Below, piece after piece: positions 24,888 to 32,000 of a stretch of 45,868 nucleotides of DNA. The translations under genes were made by a program, and so were the position numbers. Origin of the DNA: Phormidium sp. OSCR (lineage in GTDB: Bacteria > Cyanobacteriota > Cyanobacteriia > Cyanobacteriales > Geitlerinemataceae); assembly GCA_001314905.1 (NCBI GenBank), contig LJZT01000025.1, positions 1 to 45,868 on the forward strand, in the 5' to 3' direction. The first letter of the stretch is position 1. Each line of letters starts with the position of its first letter. The notes below the pieces were generated by a model. That model saw only the letters and a list, made by a program, of their open reading frames with translations, was not told the DNA's origin and did no database searches.

Positions 24888-27011
24888 TTAATCTTCAGAC
24901 GGTATCATTTGAAACAGTCCCAGGATATCAGGTGTGTTCTCACGAATATCTAATAAACCGTCTTCTGCTGAAGACAAGGAGGGGCTGAGGCTGACACCAA
25001 TCTGATAGTCTCCTGGCGGTAAGGTTTCGGGTAAGGCTAAGAATTGCTGATCGCGAATGGTTTGACCAGCCTCTATCGGATCGTCCCCTAGAAATCCTTG
25101 AAGAATAGGGCGAGGAATCGCCATCAAGACGCGCTCCCCTTGTTGCAAACTCAGGGTAAAATGACTATGGGAGGGAATCGATTGCAGGATCTCCCAATAG
25201 AGCGTCAGTTCGAGAGAGTCTCCAGGTCGTAACGAGTCCGAGGCTAAGGTATAGCCTCGCAATTGTAGCTGATCATTGCCAATAAACTCGCTTGTGGATG
25301 TGAGGGTTTGCATCTCTTCGGGGCGAGCCATCGGTCCTAGGTAAATTGAGGCATAGTCAACCCCATTGAGTTGTAAACTATATAAGGGGTCTTGACGGGT
25401 AAAATAGTCAATAACCTTAGGGTCAGGAATGTTTCGCTGAATTTGATTGATATAAAACACTAAAAAGTTGGCATTCCGTAGCCAACGCTCGGTCCAAGAG
25501 CCTCCAAAGTGGCGAGAAACGGCCAACACCTCGCCCTGAACATAAGGGGCTAATGCAGATCGATAGGGACCCGCAACTACTAAGTCTTGCGGGTTAGGTT
25601 GACGATTGAGCCAAGCACCCACTCGGTCTAATCCTTCTCCATTCCCCATCATCAGGATGAATTTTGCAGTTTTCGCTCCTCCAATAAAGGGGTTATAGTA
25701 ACTAATATAGTAGGGAAAAAACGGATAGATCGTCATCACTTGAATAGCCAGGAGAATGATAACAAATGTACTAAAACTAAATTTAGATTTTTGGGGTAAT
25801 TTAGATAGGATTTGGGGATGGCGATCAGTTAGATATTGCTGAAGTCGTTTTAGGACAATGAAGCTGGCGATCGCTCCGTTCAGGGCCACGAAAGGGATAA
25901 TCGGTAAAATATAGCGATCGAGTTTGTTTCCTGGTAGTGAGACGACCCAGATAAATGAGAGAATTAAGATAAAATTGGCAACTAGGGATTTTTGATAGAT
26001 ACTCCGAGGTCGCCACGTGGGTAAACTAGCTAGTAAAAAGGAGATAAAACTACTCAGCAGGAGGGCTGGTGAGAAGCGATAGAGAATAACGATAGGATAA
26101 AATAAAGCGTTAATCCGATCATGCGATCGCCCTAGAAAGAAAAGATATCCTCGCTGAGTTTCTTCTCGTAAATCACTCACCAGACGGCTCATCGTCTCCA
26201 GAGGAGCTACCCACATAGCCGGCCAAATTAAAATAAAAGTGGCCACGAGATAAAGCGTCCAAATCCCGATATCTTTAGCTTGTTCGGCGATCCCTTTTTT
26301 GGGGAAGATTGGCTGGAAATAACTGAGTTCAGTTAAAACGGCGATCGCCATCAAGCCAGGAAATAATAGGAGGGTAGTGGTTTTGGTGGCGATCGCCATT
26401 CCCATCGTAATTCCCGAGATGCTTAAATAGAGTTTTCCTGACGCTAATCGCCAATGTAAAAATAAGGCTAAAACACTGACCAAAATAAATTCACATTGCA
26501 AGGAATCAGTAATTACTAAACGTTGATAGGCTAGAAAAAATGGCTCAATGGTTAAAATTGCCAGCCAAATAATTGCAATTTTGAGGTTAAACAACCGCAG
26601 CACTAACCACGATGAAAGAGTCATTAAGGCTGAAGTCACAACGGCTTGAATAACACGCGTCAGAACATAGAAGTCAATGGGGACAAAATTCTGCTCTCTC
26701 AAAACTCGAACACAGCTTCTCACTGATTCTGGTTCGAGGGTTAAATGAGGGGGAAACCAATGGTCAACGACACAGCCGAACAGAACCCCAAAACCATCAA
26801 GCCACATGGTGGGAACTCCAGGATGATGTTGAAAATAAGTATCCTGAAAATTCCCCAATAAGACTCGAACCCAAAATTCACTTCCTCGGAAGAACCAGTG
26901 ATTTTCATCCACATTGATGGGAACCTGGGCAAAAAATATTCGTGGCAAGAAGCAAATGAGGAATACTAACATTAAAAATAGGATAGGTTTAAAATATTTT
27001 GAGTTAGTCAT
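24888..27011 (-). CDS. Membrane glycosyltransferase, GT39/ArnT-like
   Basis: This is a large polytopic membrane protein of 707 residues, probably transferring a sugar from a lipid-phosphate carrier (GT-C fold). About eleven to twelve hydrophobic segments occupy the first 490 residues. The first outer loop has the GT39-type acidic pair Asp35-Glu36 in NVDENHWF, expected to be catalytic. A soluble C-terminal part (about 490-707) ends in a predicted beta-rich segment. The acceptor is unknown; protein, lipid or polysaccharide are possible. Base composition is visibly richer in A and T than in most neighbours. It lies 103 bases after the acyltransferase gene on the same strand, and both fit surface-glycan or lipid modification. 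Confidence 0.82.
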   Translation of the reverse strand: MTNSKYFKPILFLMLVFLICFLPRIFFAQVPINVDENHWFFRGSEFWVRVLLGNFQDTYFQHHPGVPTMWLDGFGVLFGCVVDHWFPPHLTLEPESVRSCVRVLREQNFVPIDFYVLTRVIQAVVTSALMTLSSWLVLRLFNLKIAIIWLAILTIEPFFLAYQRLVITDSLQCEFILVSVLALFLHWRLASGKLYLSISGITMGMAIATKTTTLLLFPGLMAIAVLTELSYFQPIFPKKGIAEQAKDIGIWTLYLVATFILIWPAMWVAPLETMSRLVSDLREETQRGYLFFLGRSHDRINALFYPIVILYRFSPALLLSSFISFLLASLPTWRPRSIYQKSLVANFILILSFIWVVSLPGNKLDRYILPIIPFVALNGAIASFIVLKRLQQYLTDRHPQILSKLPQKSKFSFSTFVIILLAIQVMTIYPFFPYYISYYNPFIGGAKTAKFILMMGNGEGLDRVGAWLNRQPNPQDLVVAGPYRSALAPYVQGEVLAVSRHFGGSWTERWLRNANFLVFYINQIQRNIPDPKVIDYFTRQDPLYSLQLNGVDYASIYLGPMARPEEMQTLTSTSEFIGNDQLQLRGYTLASDSLRPGDSLELTLYWEILQSIPSHSHFTLSLQQGERVLMAIPRPILQGFLGDDPIEAGQTIRDQQFLALPETLPPGDYQIGVSLSPSLSSAEDGLLDIRENTPDILGLFQMIPSED

Positions 27012-27114
27012 GGTCTCAAGTATAAGTTTTATTTAAGAGTTTAACAGTTTGTTTTTGTTTTTTATCTGATTTTTTTATTTAATTTTTTTGTCTGTATTTA
27101 TTTCCGATTTTGCG

Positions 27115-28317
27115 TTACGTTAAAAGCTTTCTCATGATTTTATTAGCCCGAGGTTTAAGAACATTGATATCAAAAATTGTAATATAGTGAGACGCAAGTA
27201 GTAACACAAGAGTGGCTACAGGAAATAGAAGTGTCCGAATTGCTGTTGATCCTAAGTTAAGGCTAAACAATCCCCCATATAGCAATCCATAGATTGGTCG
27301 ATGAAAGAGGTAGATCGCATAGGAGTTTTGAGACAACCCTGTAATCGGTGCAATGAGAGAATTATTCATCCCAAATTGCCGGGTGAGCCAAAAGACTAAC
27401 AGGATAATAAATAAAGCCCAGACCAGGCAATATCCATAGTATAAAATACTGTTTCTAGCTAATTTTAGGCTGTTGCCAAGGTTGATATTATCACGGCCGA
27501 CGACGGGAACATAGGCGATCGCAGCCAGTCCAAAAATTATAGTCATCCAACCAGATTTAGCTTTCACCCAGCTTAAATTGGCATCCAGGTGAGCCACCAA
27601 GACTCCCAATAAAAAGGTTGGATAGTGCAGGATAATGCGACTATCGACGAAGGTGAACGGTGACGCGTCTAACATGAGCTTTAGGGTAAATGCGATCGCC
27701 AAAACCAGCAAATTTAGCCCCAAATAGGTCTGGAAGCGAAATTTAGCAGTCCAACTAAACAAAAGATAATAGGGAATCAAGGCTCCGATGTACCAAAGAG
27801 TCATAATTTCGGCAACCTTGGGGACAAAAAAGAGTTGTGTCGCCGAAGCATGAGTTAACACCGTCGGAAGAATGGGACTAAAACTAACGCTATGAAAGAT
27901 ATTAAGATAGTGAACTTGGACGACAAAGACAAAAATAGCTAACCAATATAGAGGTAAAATTCGTATAAAACGTCTTTTTAAGAACTTCAGGCGATCAAAG
28001 TTCGTATCTTGTTTTTGGCGCGATCGTTGCATCAAAAATCCAGATAGACAGAAAAAGATGCCGAGACCCACAGTTCCCGGATGTTGAATAAACCAAGAGA
28101 TATGCGGTGACCAGCCTAAATACTGAGTCGAATGAGAATAGAGAACGAGGCTAATCCCAATGACTCGTAATACATCGAGTTCAAAAATGCTTTGTCTGGA
28201 GGCTTGATTTGCCATAGAACGCACAAAACGCCTGCGACGCTGTTTGGTGGACAGTATGGGGTAATTCAGTTCTCTCCCAAGATGCTCGGAATTTTTGGGA
28301 ATGTCAAGAGACTCCAC
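27115..28317 (-). CDS. Acyltransferase 3 family membrane protein
   Basis: This is a polytopic membrane O-acyltransferase that typically acetylates or acylates sugars on surface polymers or lipids. About ten membrane segments are visible. The family opening ELDVLRVIGISLVLYSHS holds the conserved histidine that stands in H-S here, and GIFFCLSGFLMQRSR and RRFIRILPLYW follow. The frame begins at 28317. An ATG at codon 35 (28215) starts just before the conserved region and may be the true start, giving 366 residues. The following gene on this strand is the GT39-like transferase. The gene is AT-rich and may belong to a horizontally acquired glycan module (inference). Confidence 0.85.
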   Translation of the reverse strand: MESLDIPKNSEHLGRELNYPILSTKQRRRRFVRSMANQASRQSIFELDVLRVIGISLVLYSHSTQYLGWSPHISWFIQHPGTVGLGIFFCLSGFLMQRSRQKQDTNFDRLKFLKRRFIRILPLYWLAIFVFVVQVHYLNIFHSVSFSPILPTVLTHASATQLFFVPKVAEIMTLWYIGALIPYYLLFSWTAKFRFQTYLGLNLLVLAIAFTLKLMLDASPFTFVDSRIILHYPTFLLGVLVAHLDANLSWVKAKSGWMTIIFGLAAIAYVPVVGRDNINLGNSLKLARNSILYYGYCLVWALFIILLVFWLTRQFGMNNSLIAPITGLSQNSYAIYLFHRPIYGLLYGGLFSLNLGSTAIRTLLFPVATLVLLLASHYITIFDINVLKPRANKIMRKLLT

Positions 28318-28377
28318 CTGAAATAAACCCTACTCTCCTCAACCTGCACAGCGGTGATGTATGACCATCAAGGCAAA

Positions 28378-28405
28378 CCCCCCTGTTTCCTAGGAAACAG
28401 GGGGG
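28378..28405. terminator. 28-bp perfect palindrome after the Fur-family gene
   Basis: CCCCCCTGTTTCC and its exact complement meet at TAGG-type symmetry to form a 28-base palindrome 25 bases past the regulator's stop. On the minus strand it is followed by TTTG, so it is a fair terminator. The core TTTCCTAGGAAA recurs in the terminator at 42616-42652. Confidence 0.65.
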
Positions 28406-28429
28406 AGCGAGTAAACTTGTTAACATCAC

Positions 28430-28930
28430 TTAACTTATGGTTTTAGGACAAATCCAATTGTCGGGAATCCCTGACGGCCAACCGCGTTTCATGGCTTCTA
28501 AGCAAACTCCATGAATCGTCAGTTGACAGTCTAAGAGATGGAATCCCTCTTTGTTCGTTGTTTTGACGCCAATTTTTAAGACTGAATCGCTCTTGAACTC
28601 GATGGTTTTATTGCATTTGACACAAACTAAATGATGGTGGTGATGGGGATAGGGTTGATTGATTTCATAATGCTTATGCCCTTCAGCCAGTTCCAACTCT
28701 CGTAATAGTCCCAGATGAGTCATCAGCTTTAGGGAGCGATAGACCGTTGAAAGACTGATTTTACGCTGTTCCTGACCGCTCTGGAGCTTGTGATGGAGTT
28801 CTTCAGCACTCAAATGTTCCCCTTTGGGCAATTGCTGAAAAATCTTGAGAATTTCTTCACGTTGAGGTGTCAACCGCAGTCCAAGTTGGTTGAGTTCCGC
28901 TTTAAAAGCTTCGCTATTATAAGCGTACAT
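28430..28930 (-). CDS. Fur-family metalloregulator, Zur/FurB-like
   Basis: This is a metal-dependent repressor of the Fur family with 166 residues. The N-terminal winged helix has LGLRLTPQREEIL and the recognition helix region SLSTVYRSLKLM. The dimerisation part carries YPHHHHHLVCVKCNKTIEF, which holds the metal histidines and the first CxxC of the structural zinc site. The strong resemblance to cyanobacterial FurB/Zur proteins is my recollection; PerR-type function is the alternative. The second structural pair is altered: the expected CxxC appears as CLEA, with a lone cysteine in the tail NWICP. The tail is longer than in typical FurB. A consensus promoter with an overlapping inverted repeat lies upstream. 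The start is fixed by AGGA five bases before the ATG. Confidence 0.86.
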   Translation of the reverse strand: MYAYNSEAFKAELNQLGLRLTPQREEILKIFQQLPKGEHLSAEELHHKLQSGQEQRKISLSTVYRSLKLMTHLGLLRELELAEGHKHYEINQPYPHHHHHLVCVKCNKTIEFKSDSVLKIGVKTTNKEGFHLLDCQLTIHGVCLEAMKRGWPSGIPDNWICPKTIS

Positions 28931-28965
28931 TGTTCCTAGATTTTAACTTATATTTCTTACCCTCC

Positions 28966-28994
28966 ATGATAGTTCTTCTAAGAGTTAATGTCAA
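28966..28994 (-). promoter_or_regulatory. Promoter of the Fur-family gene
   Basis: On the minus strand, TTGACA (28994-28989) and TATCAT (28971-28966) are separated by 17 bases. Transcription would start near 28959, leaving a leader of about 29 bases that ends in AGGAACA-ATG. Confidence 0.75.
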
Positions 28995-29012
28995 TAATTT
29001 GTGAATTATTGA
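28991..29012. promoter_or_regulatory. Perfect 9-4-9 inverted repeat over the -35 box
   Basis: TCAATAATT (28991-28999) and AATTATTGA (29004-29012) are exact complements separated by four bases. The repeat covers four bases of the -35 box of the regulator gene, the position expected of a repressor operator. Autoregulation is an inference. Confidence 0.65.
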
Positions 29013-29036
29013 GAATTTATGGCTATAAGCCTCTGT

Positions 29037-29051
29037 TGATTATCATTCCCA
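29037..29051. promoter_or_regulatory. Possible Zur/Fur-type box
   Basis: TGATTATCATTCCCA agrees at 11 of 14 fixed positions with TGATAATNATTATCA, the 7-1-7 Fur/Zur box as I remember it. It lies about 107 bases upstream of the regulator ATG and abuts the purF terminator. The right half is poor, so this is only a candidate. Confidence 0.35.
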
Positions 29052-29092
29052 AAAAAGACCCATCCTCGGATTAAAGTCAATCTGAGGATGGG
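29051..29092 (-). terminator. Rho-independent terminator of purF
   Basis: CCCATCCTC+GATT pairs with AATC+GAGGATGGG across a six-base loop, and on the minus strand the stem is followed by TCTTTTTT. It begins about 40 bases after the purF stop. Confidence 0.9.
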
Positions 29093-29132
29093 TTGGCAAG
29101 CTTGACTGAGTTGAATCAGGATCTAACCCTGG

Positions 29133-30596
29133 TTAAACTTCTAATTCTTCGAGCATCAGCTTAGAATGACGCAATTTAGCGGGAACGGGAATGGGATAGT
29201 CTCCCGTGAAACAGGCTGAACAGAATTGACTGGGGTCTTGCTGGGTCGCTGCTAACATTCCTTCCCAACTGAGGTAAGCCAAAGAATCAACGCCAATTTG
29301 GGCCGCGATTTCCTCTACGGACTTGGTCGCCGCAATCAGTTGTTTCTGATCATCGGTGTCAATGCCATAAAAACAGGGGTGAGTGACGGGGGGGGAGGAG
29401 ACGCGCATATGGACTTCCTTGGCACCGGCATCCCGTAAGGCTTTGACTAATTTACGGCTGGTGGTTCCCCGGACAATGGAGTCGTCAACAATAATCAAGC
29501 GTTGCCCATCGAGGACATCTTTGAGGGGATTTAACTTCATGCGGATACCTGACTCTCGCATATGTTGAGTCGGTTGAATGAAGGTACGCCCAACGTAGCG
29601 ATTTTTGATCAGCCCCTCAGCGTAGGAGATGTTCGAGGTTCGGGAATAGCCAATGGCGGCGGGAATCCCCGAGTCGGGCACGCCAATGACGAGATCGGCA
29701 TCGACGGGGGATTCTTCGGCTAGGACATTGCCAATCCGCATCCGATAGCTGTAAAGGCTTTCCTCGTTCATCATGCTGTCTGGACGAGCGAAGTAAATCA
29801 TCTCAAAGACACAGAGTTTTGGGGTAGGATTCTCTGTCCAACGCTCGGAACTGAGGCCATCCCCGTTGGCGAAGACCAGTTCACCAGGATTGACATTGCG
29901 TAGGTAGCTGGCCCCAATGATGTCGAGTCCACAGGTTTCTGAGGCAAAGACGTAGTAGTTGGGGTTGGTGTCTAGGCTACCGATGACGAGGGGACGAACG
30001 CCATGGGGATCACGGCTGGCAAAAATGCCGATGGGTGTGCCAATCACGAGGCTGAAGGCCCCTTGACATTGTTGGAGTGAGGTGGCGATCGCCTGATGCC
30101 AATCTTTGCCCCCATCGACTTCTGAGCCAATTAAAATGGCGATCGCCTCGGAGTCGCTCGTGGTGACACAATTACAATTGCGACGTTCGAGTTCTTCGCG
30201 CAGGTCACGAGTATTCACCAGGTTGCCGTTGTGGGCTAGGGTTAAGGTCCCAAGGCGCGTTTGTACTAGGGCCGGCTGGGCGTTCTGCACATGACTCGAT
30301 CCCGTGGTTGAATAGCGGTTATGACCAACGGCCATGATGCCAGGGAGTTTCTGGAGAATGGTCTCATTGAACACCCGTGAGACGAGGCCCATGTCTTTGT
30401 GACAGTGAACTTGGCGATCTTGATCAAAGGTCGCAATCCCTGCTGACTCCTGTCCACGATGTTGAAGGGCATAGAGTCCGAAGTAGGTGAGTTTGGCCAC
30501 ATCTTCATCGGGGGCATAAAGCCCAAAGACGCCACAGGCTTCTTCAGGTTTGTCGGATTGCAAGTCATCATGGAGGTGGGAAGGATTGGACATCAT
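29133..30596 (-). CDS. purF: Amidophosphoribosyltransferase
   Basis: PurF makes phosphoribosylamine from PRPP and glutamine, the first committed step of purine synthesis. With the start at 30596 the protein has 487 residues and a propeptide of 20 residues that ends at the nucleophile Cys21 of CGVFGLY, which must be exposed by processing. The glutaminase half has HNRYSTTG and LAHNGNL. The PRPP half has the loop IIVDDSIVRGTTSRKLV. Cysteines such as those in QFCSACFTGDYPIPV near the C-terminus fit the Bacillus-type enzyme with a 4Fe-4S cluster. The frame stays open to an ATG at 30677, but those 27 residues have no family counterpart. A clear terminator follows. Confidence 0.95.
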   Translation of the reverse strand: MMSNPSHLHDDLQSDKPEEACGVFGLYAPDEDVAKLTYFGLYALQHRGQESAGIATFDQDRQVHCHKDMGLVSRVFNETILQKLPGIMAVGHNRYSTTGSSHVQNAQPALVQTRLGTLTLAHNGNLVNTRDLREELERRNCNCVTTSDSEAIAILIGSEVDGGKDWHQAIATSLQQCQGAFSLVIGTPIGIFASRDPHGVRPLVIGSLDTNPNYYVFASETCGLDIIGASYLRNVNPGELVFANGDGLSSERWTENPTPKLCVFEMIYFARPDSMMNEESLYSYRMRIGNVLAEESPVDADLVIGVPDSGIPAAIGYSRTSNISYAEGLIKNRYVGRTFIQPTQHMRESGIRMKLNPLKDVLDGQRLIIVDDSIVRGTTSRKLVKALRDAGAKEVHMRVSSPPVTHPCFYGIDTDDQKQLIAATKSVEEIAAQIGVDSLAYLSWEGMLAATQQDPSQFCSACFTGDYPIPVPAKLRHSKLMLEELEV

Positions 30597-30699
30597 TGAT
30601 TGAGAACCGTTCCTAAGTATGGGGCTAGTTGAGGGAAATTGTTGACCCGGGTGCAACGGATTGAAGCACTCGGTCATGGCCGATTACCTACAATGTATC

Positions 30700-30721
30700 G
30701 TTTTGTCGGGCGGCAAAACGA
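30700..30721. promoter_or_regulatory. Inverted repeat upstream of purF
   Basis: CGTTTTG and CAAAACG flank an eight-base spacer, about 104 bases upstream of the chosen purF start. It may be an operator; no regulator is identified. The remaining 30597-30843 sequence shows no gene. Confidence 0.35.
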
Positions 30722-30843
30722 GGAAATTGGGGTACGTCTAAAATTAATCCTGTCTTAATTTAACCGCAATTTGGGCTTAATTGAAGGTCGAGTTGTTGTC
30801 TCTGGCATGGGAGATGACTCATTGAGCGAGTCCATCGTTCGTC

Positions 30844-30884
30844 AAAAAGGGGTGCGATCGCCCCCGAAGACGCGATCGCACCCC
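30844..30884 (-). terminator. HIP1-built terminator of psaK
   Basis: GGGGTGCGATCGC (30849-30861) and GCGATCGCACCCC (30872-30884) form a perfect 13-bp stem with a ten-base loop. On the minus strand the stem is followed by TTTTT. Each arm contains a HIP1 octamer. Confidence 0.88.
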
Positions 30885-30965
30885 AACCTATCCAAGATGA
30901 CATTGTTATCCGCTAACGTCTGTTCTCAGACGTATCGGAGACCAATATCAGACAATCGAGTTAAT

Positions 30966-31226
30966 TTAAAGGACACCTGCACTTTGTAAGCCTAAAATCG
31001 CCCCAACACCCAGAATATGCCCAAAACTGGTGGTGGCCAGGATGGCGGGAATGCCAAAGCCGCCAAAGAGATTCGGGGAGGGAGCTTGAGGGCCAACACT
31101 GGGATATTTAATGGAGTATTTCCCAATGGCAATGGCGAGAATGTTGCAGACCACCATGACAATGGCAATGCTGGGACTCCAAGCTGATGTGGTGGGAGTC
31201 AGAGCGAAGATAACGCTGTTGAGCAT
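30966..31226 (-). CDS. psaK: Photosystem I reaction centre subunit PsaK
   Basis: PsaK is a small peripheral subunit of photosystem I with two membrane helices; it helps bind antenna chlorophyll and dock other antenna proteins. The 86-residue protein has hydrophobic helices at about residues 16-37 and 58-82, joined by the loop KYPSVGPQAPSPNLFGGFG, typical of the family. The first residues may be a short cleaved leader, as reported for other PsaK proteins. The gene is monocistronic, with a strong HIP1-based terminator 82 bases downstream. No convincing -35/-10 pair was seen upstream. Confidence 0.93.
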   Translation of the reverse strand: MLNSVIFALTPTTSAWSPSIAIVMVVCNILAIAIGKYSIKYPSVGPQAPSPNLFGGFGIPAILATTSFGHILGVGAILGLQSAGVL

Positions 31227-31438
31227 AAGAATCTGATTTTTGATTAAACTGTGGTTTGAACGATGGATGACGGCGATCGCAGGGCAATTTCCCCCATCAA
31301 TGCCTCATCGCCTTTCCTTCCTACCAGATTTACCGATATACCGACAGATTTTGTTGCATGAATTAACATTCCCAGGGCCGTTTCTGGGGACTCGGGCCAG
31401 ACCAATTGAGCGATCGCGCTAAAGTCAACAGAGATACC

Positions 31439-31454
31439 CCCAAATTAATTTGGG
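31439..31454. promoter_or_regulatory. 16-bp palindrome upstream of the META gene
   Basis: CCCAAATTAATTTGGG is a perfect palindrome 12 bases before the ATG at 31467. It could be an operator or a leader hairpin covering the ribosome site. The preceding 200 bases up to psaK show no gene. Confidence 0.45.
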
Positions 31455-31466
31455 TCACGTTAACCC

Positions 31467-32000
31467 ATGCTGAACCCCATACTGATGCTACTTAACTCGA
31501 TCATCGCCGCCATCCTAGGCGCCATCGCCGTAATGCTGCCCCCGTCAACCGCCACGGCCCGTGCAACTACCCGCCAAACCAGAATCCAAACCCCATCCTC
31601 AGACGTACCTTTAGTGACTCAGAGAGTCCGTCAGGAGGATGATTCTCCTCTCGAATCCGTCTCTTGGCAACTCAGCCACTCGAACAGTAACCCCCTGAAC
31701 CCGCAACTCCCCGCCATTCAGCTTGAATTTGCACCAGATAGCGTCAGCGGTTCAGCCGGGTGTAACACCTATTTCAGCGACATTAACCATGGCCAAGGAC
31801 AACAGTTACAGTTTGGGGCAATTGCCAGTACCCGCCGCGCCTGTGAGCCAAGCCTGATGGATCGTGAGACTCAATATCTACAGGCCTTAGCAGGAGTGCA
31901 GAAATATAGCTTTGATCCGAACGGGAATCTCTGGCTTGCTTATCAAACAACCTCAGGCACGGGAACCCTAGAATTTTCTCCAATACATAACGCCCCATGA
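31467..32000 (+). CDS. META-domain (HslJ-like) exported protein
   Basis: This is a 177-residue exported protein. The N-terminus has a hydrophobic stretch (about residues 5-24) and an alanine-rich cleavage region ending near TATARA, which predicts secretion. A low-complexity linker follows. The C-terminal META domain (about 65-172) has the family signatures SVSWQL, SGSAGCNTYF and an AxxxSTRRAC segment. Relatives such as HslJ are envelope proteins of poorly known role. The gene shares ATGA with the start of the downstream histidine kinase, which implies translational coupling. It may be a periplasmic partner of that sensor (inference). Confidence 0.85.
   Translation: MLNPILMLLNSIIAAILGAIAVMLPPSTATARATTRQTRIQTPSSDVPLVTQRVRQEDDSPLESVSWQLSHSNSNPLNPQLPAIQLEFAPDSVSGSAGCNTYFSDINHGQGQQLQFGAIASTRRACEPSLMDRETQYLQALAGVQKYSFDPNGNLWLAYQTTSGTGTLEFSPIHNAP

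Noticed and set aside
30771-30989. 72-codon frame between purF and psaK
   Set aside because: It spans the psaK terminator hairpin and has no coding character.
31240-31422. 60-codon frame upstream of the META gene
   Set aside because: Low-complexity, contains HIP1 sequence, no ribosome site or family match.
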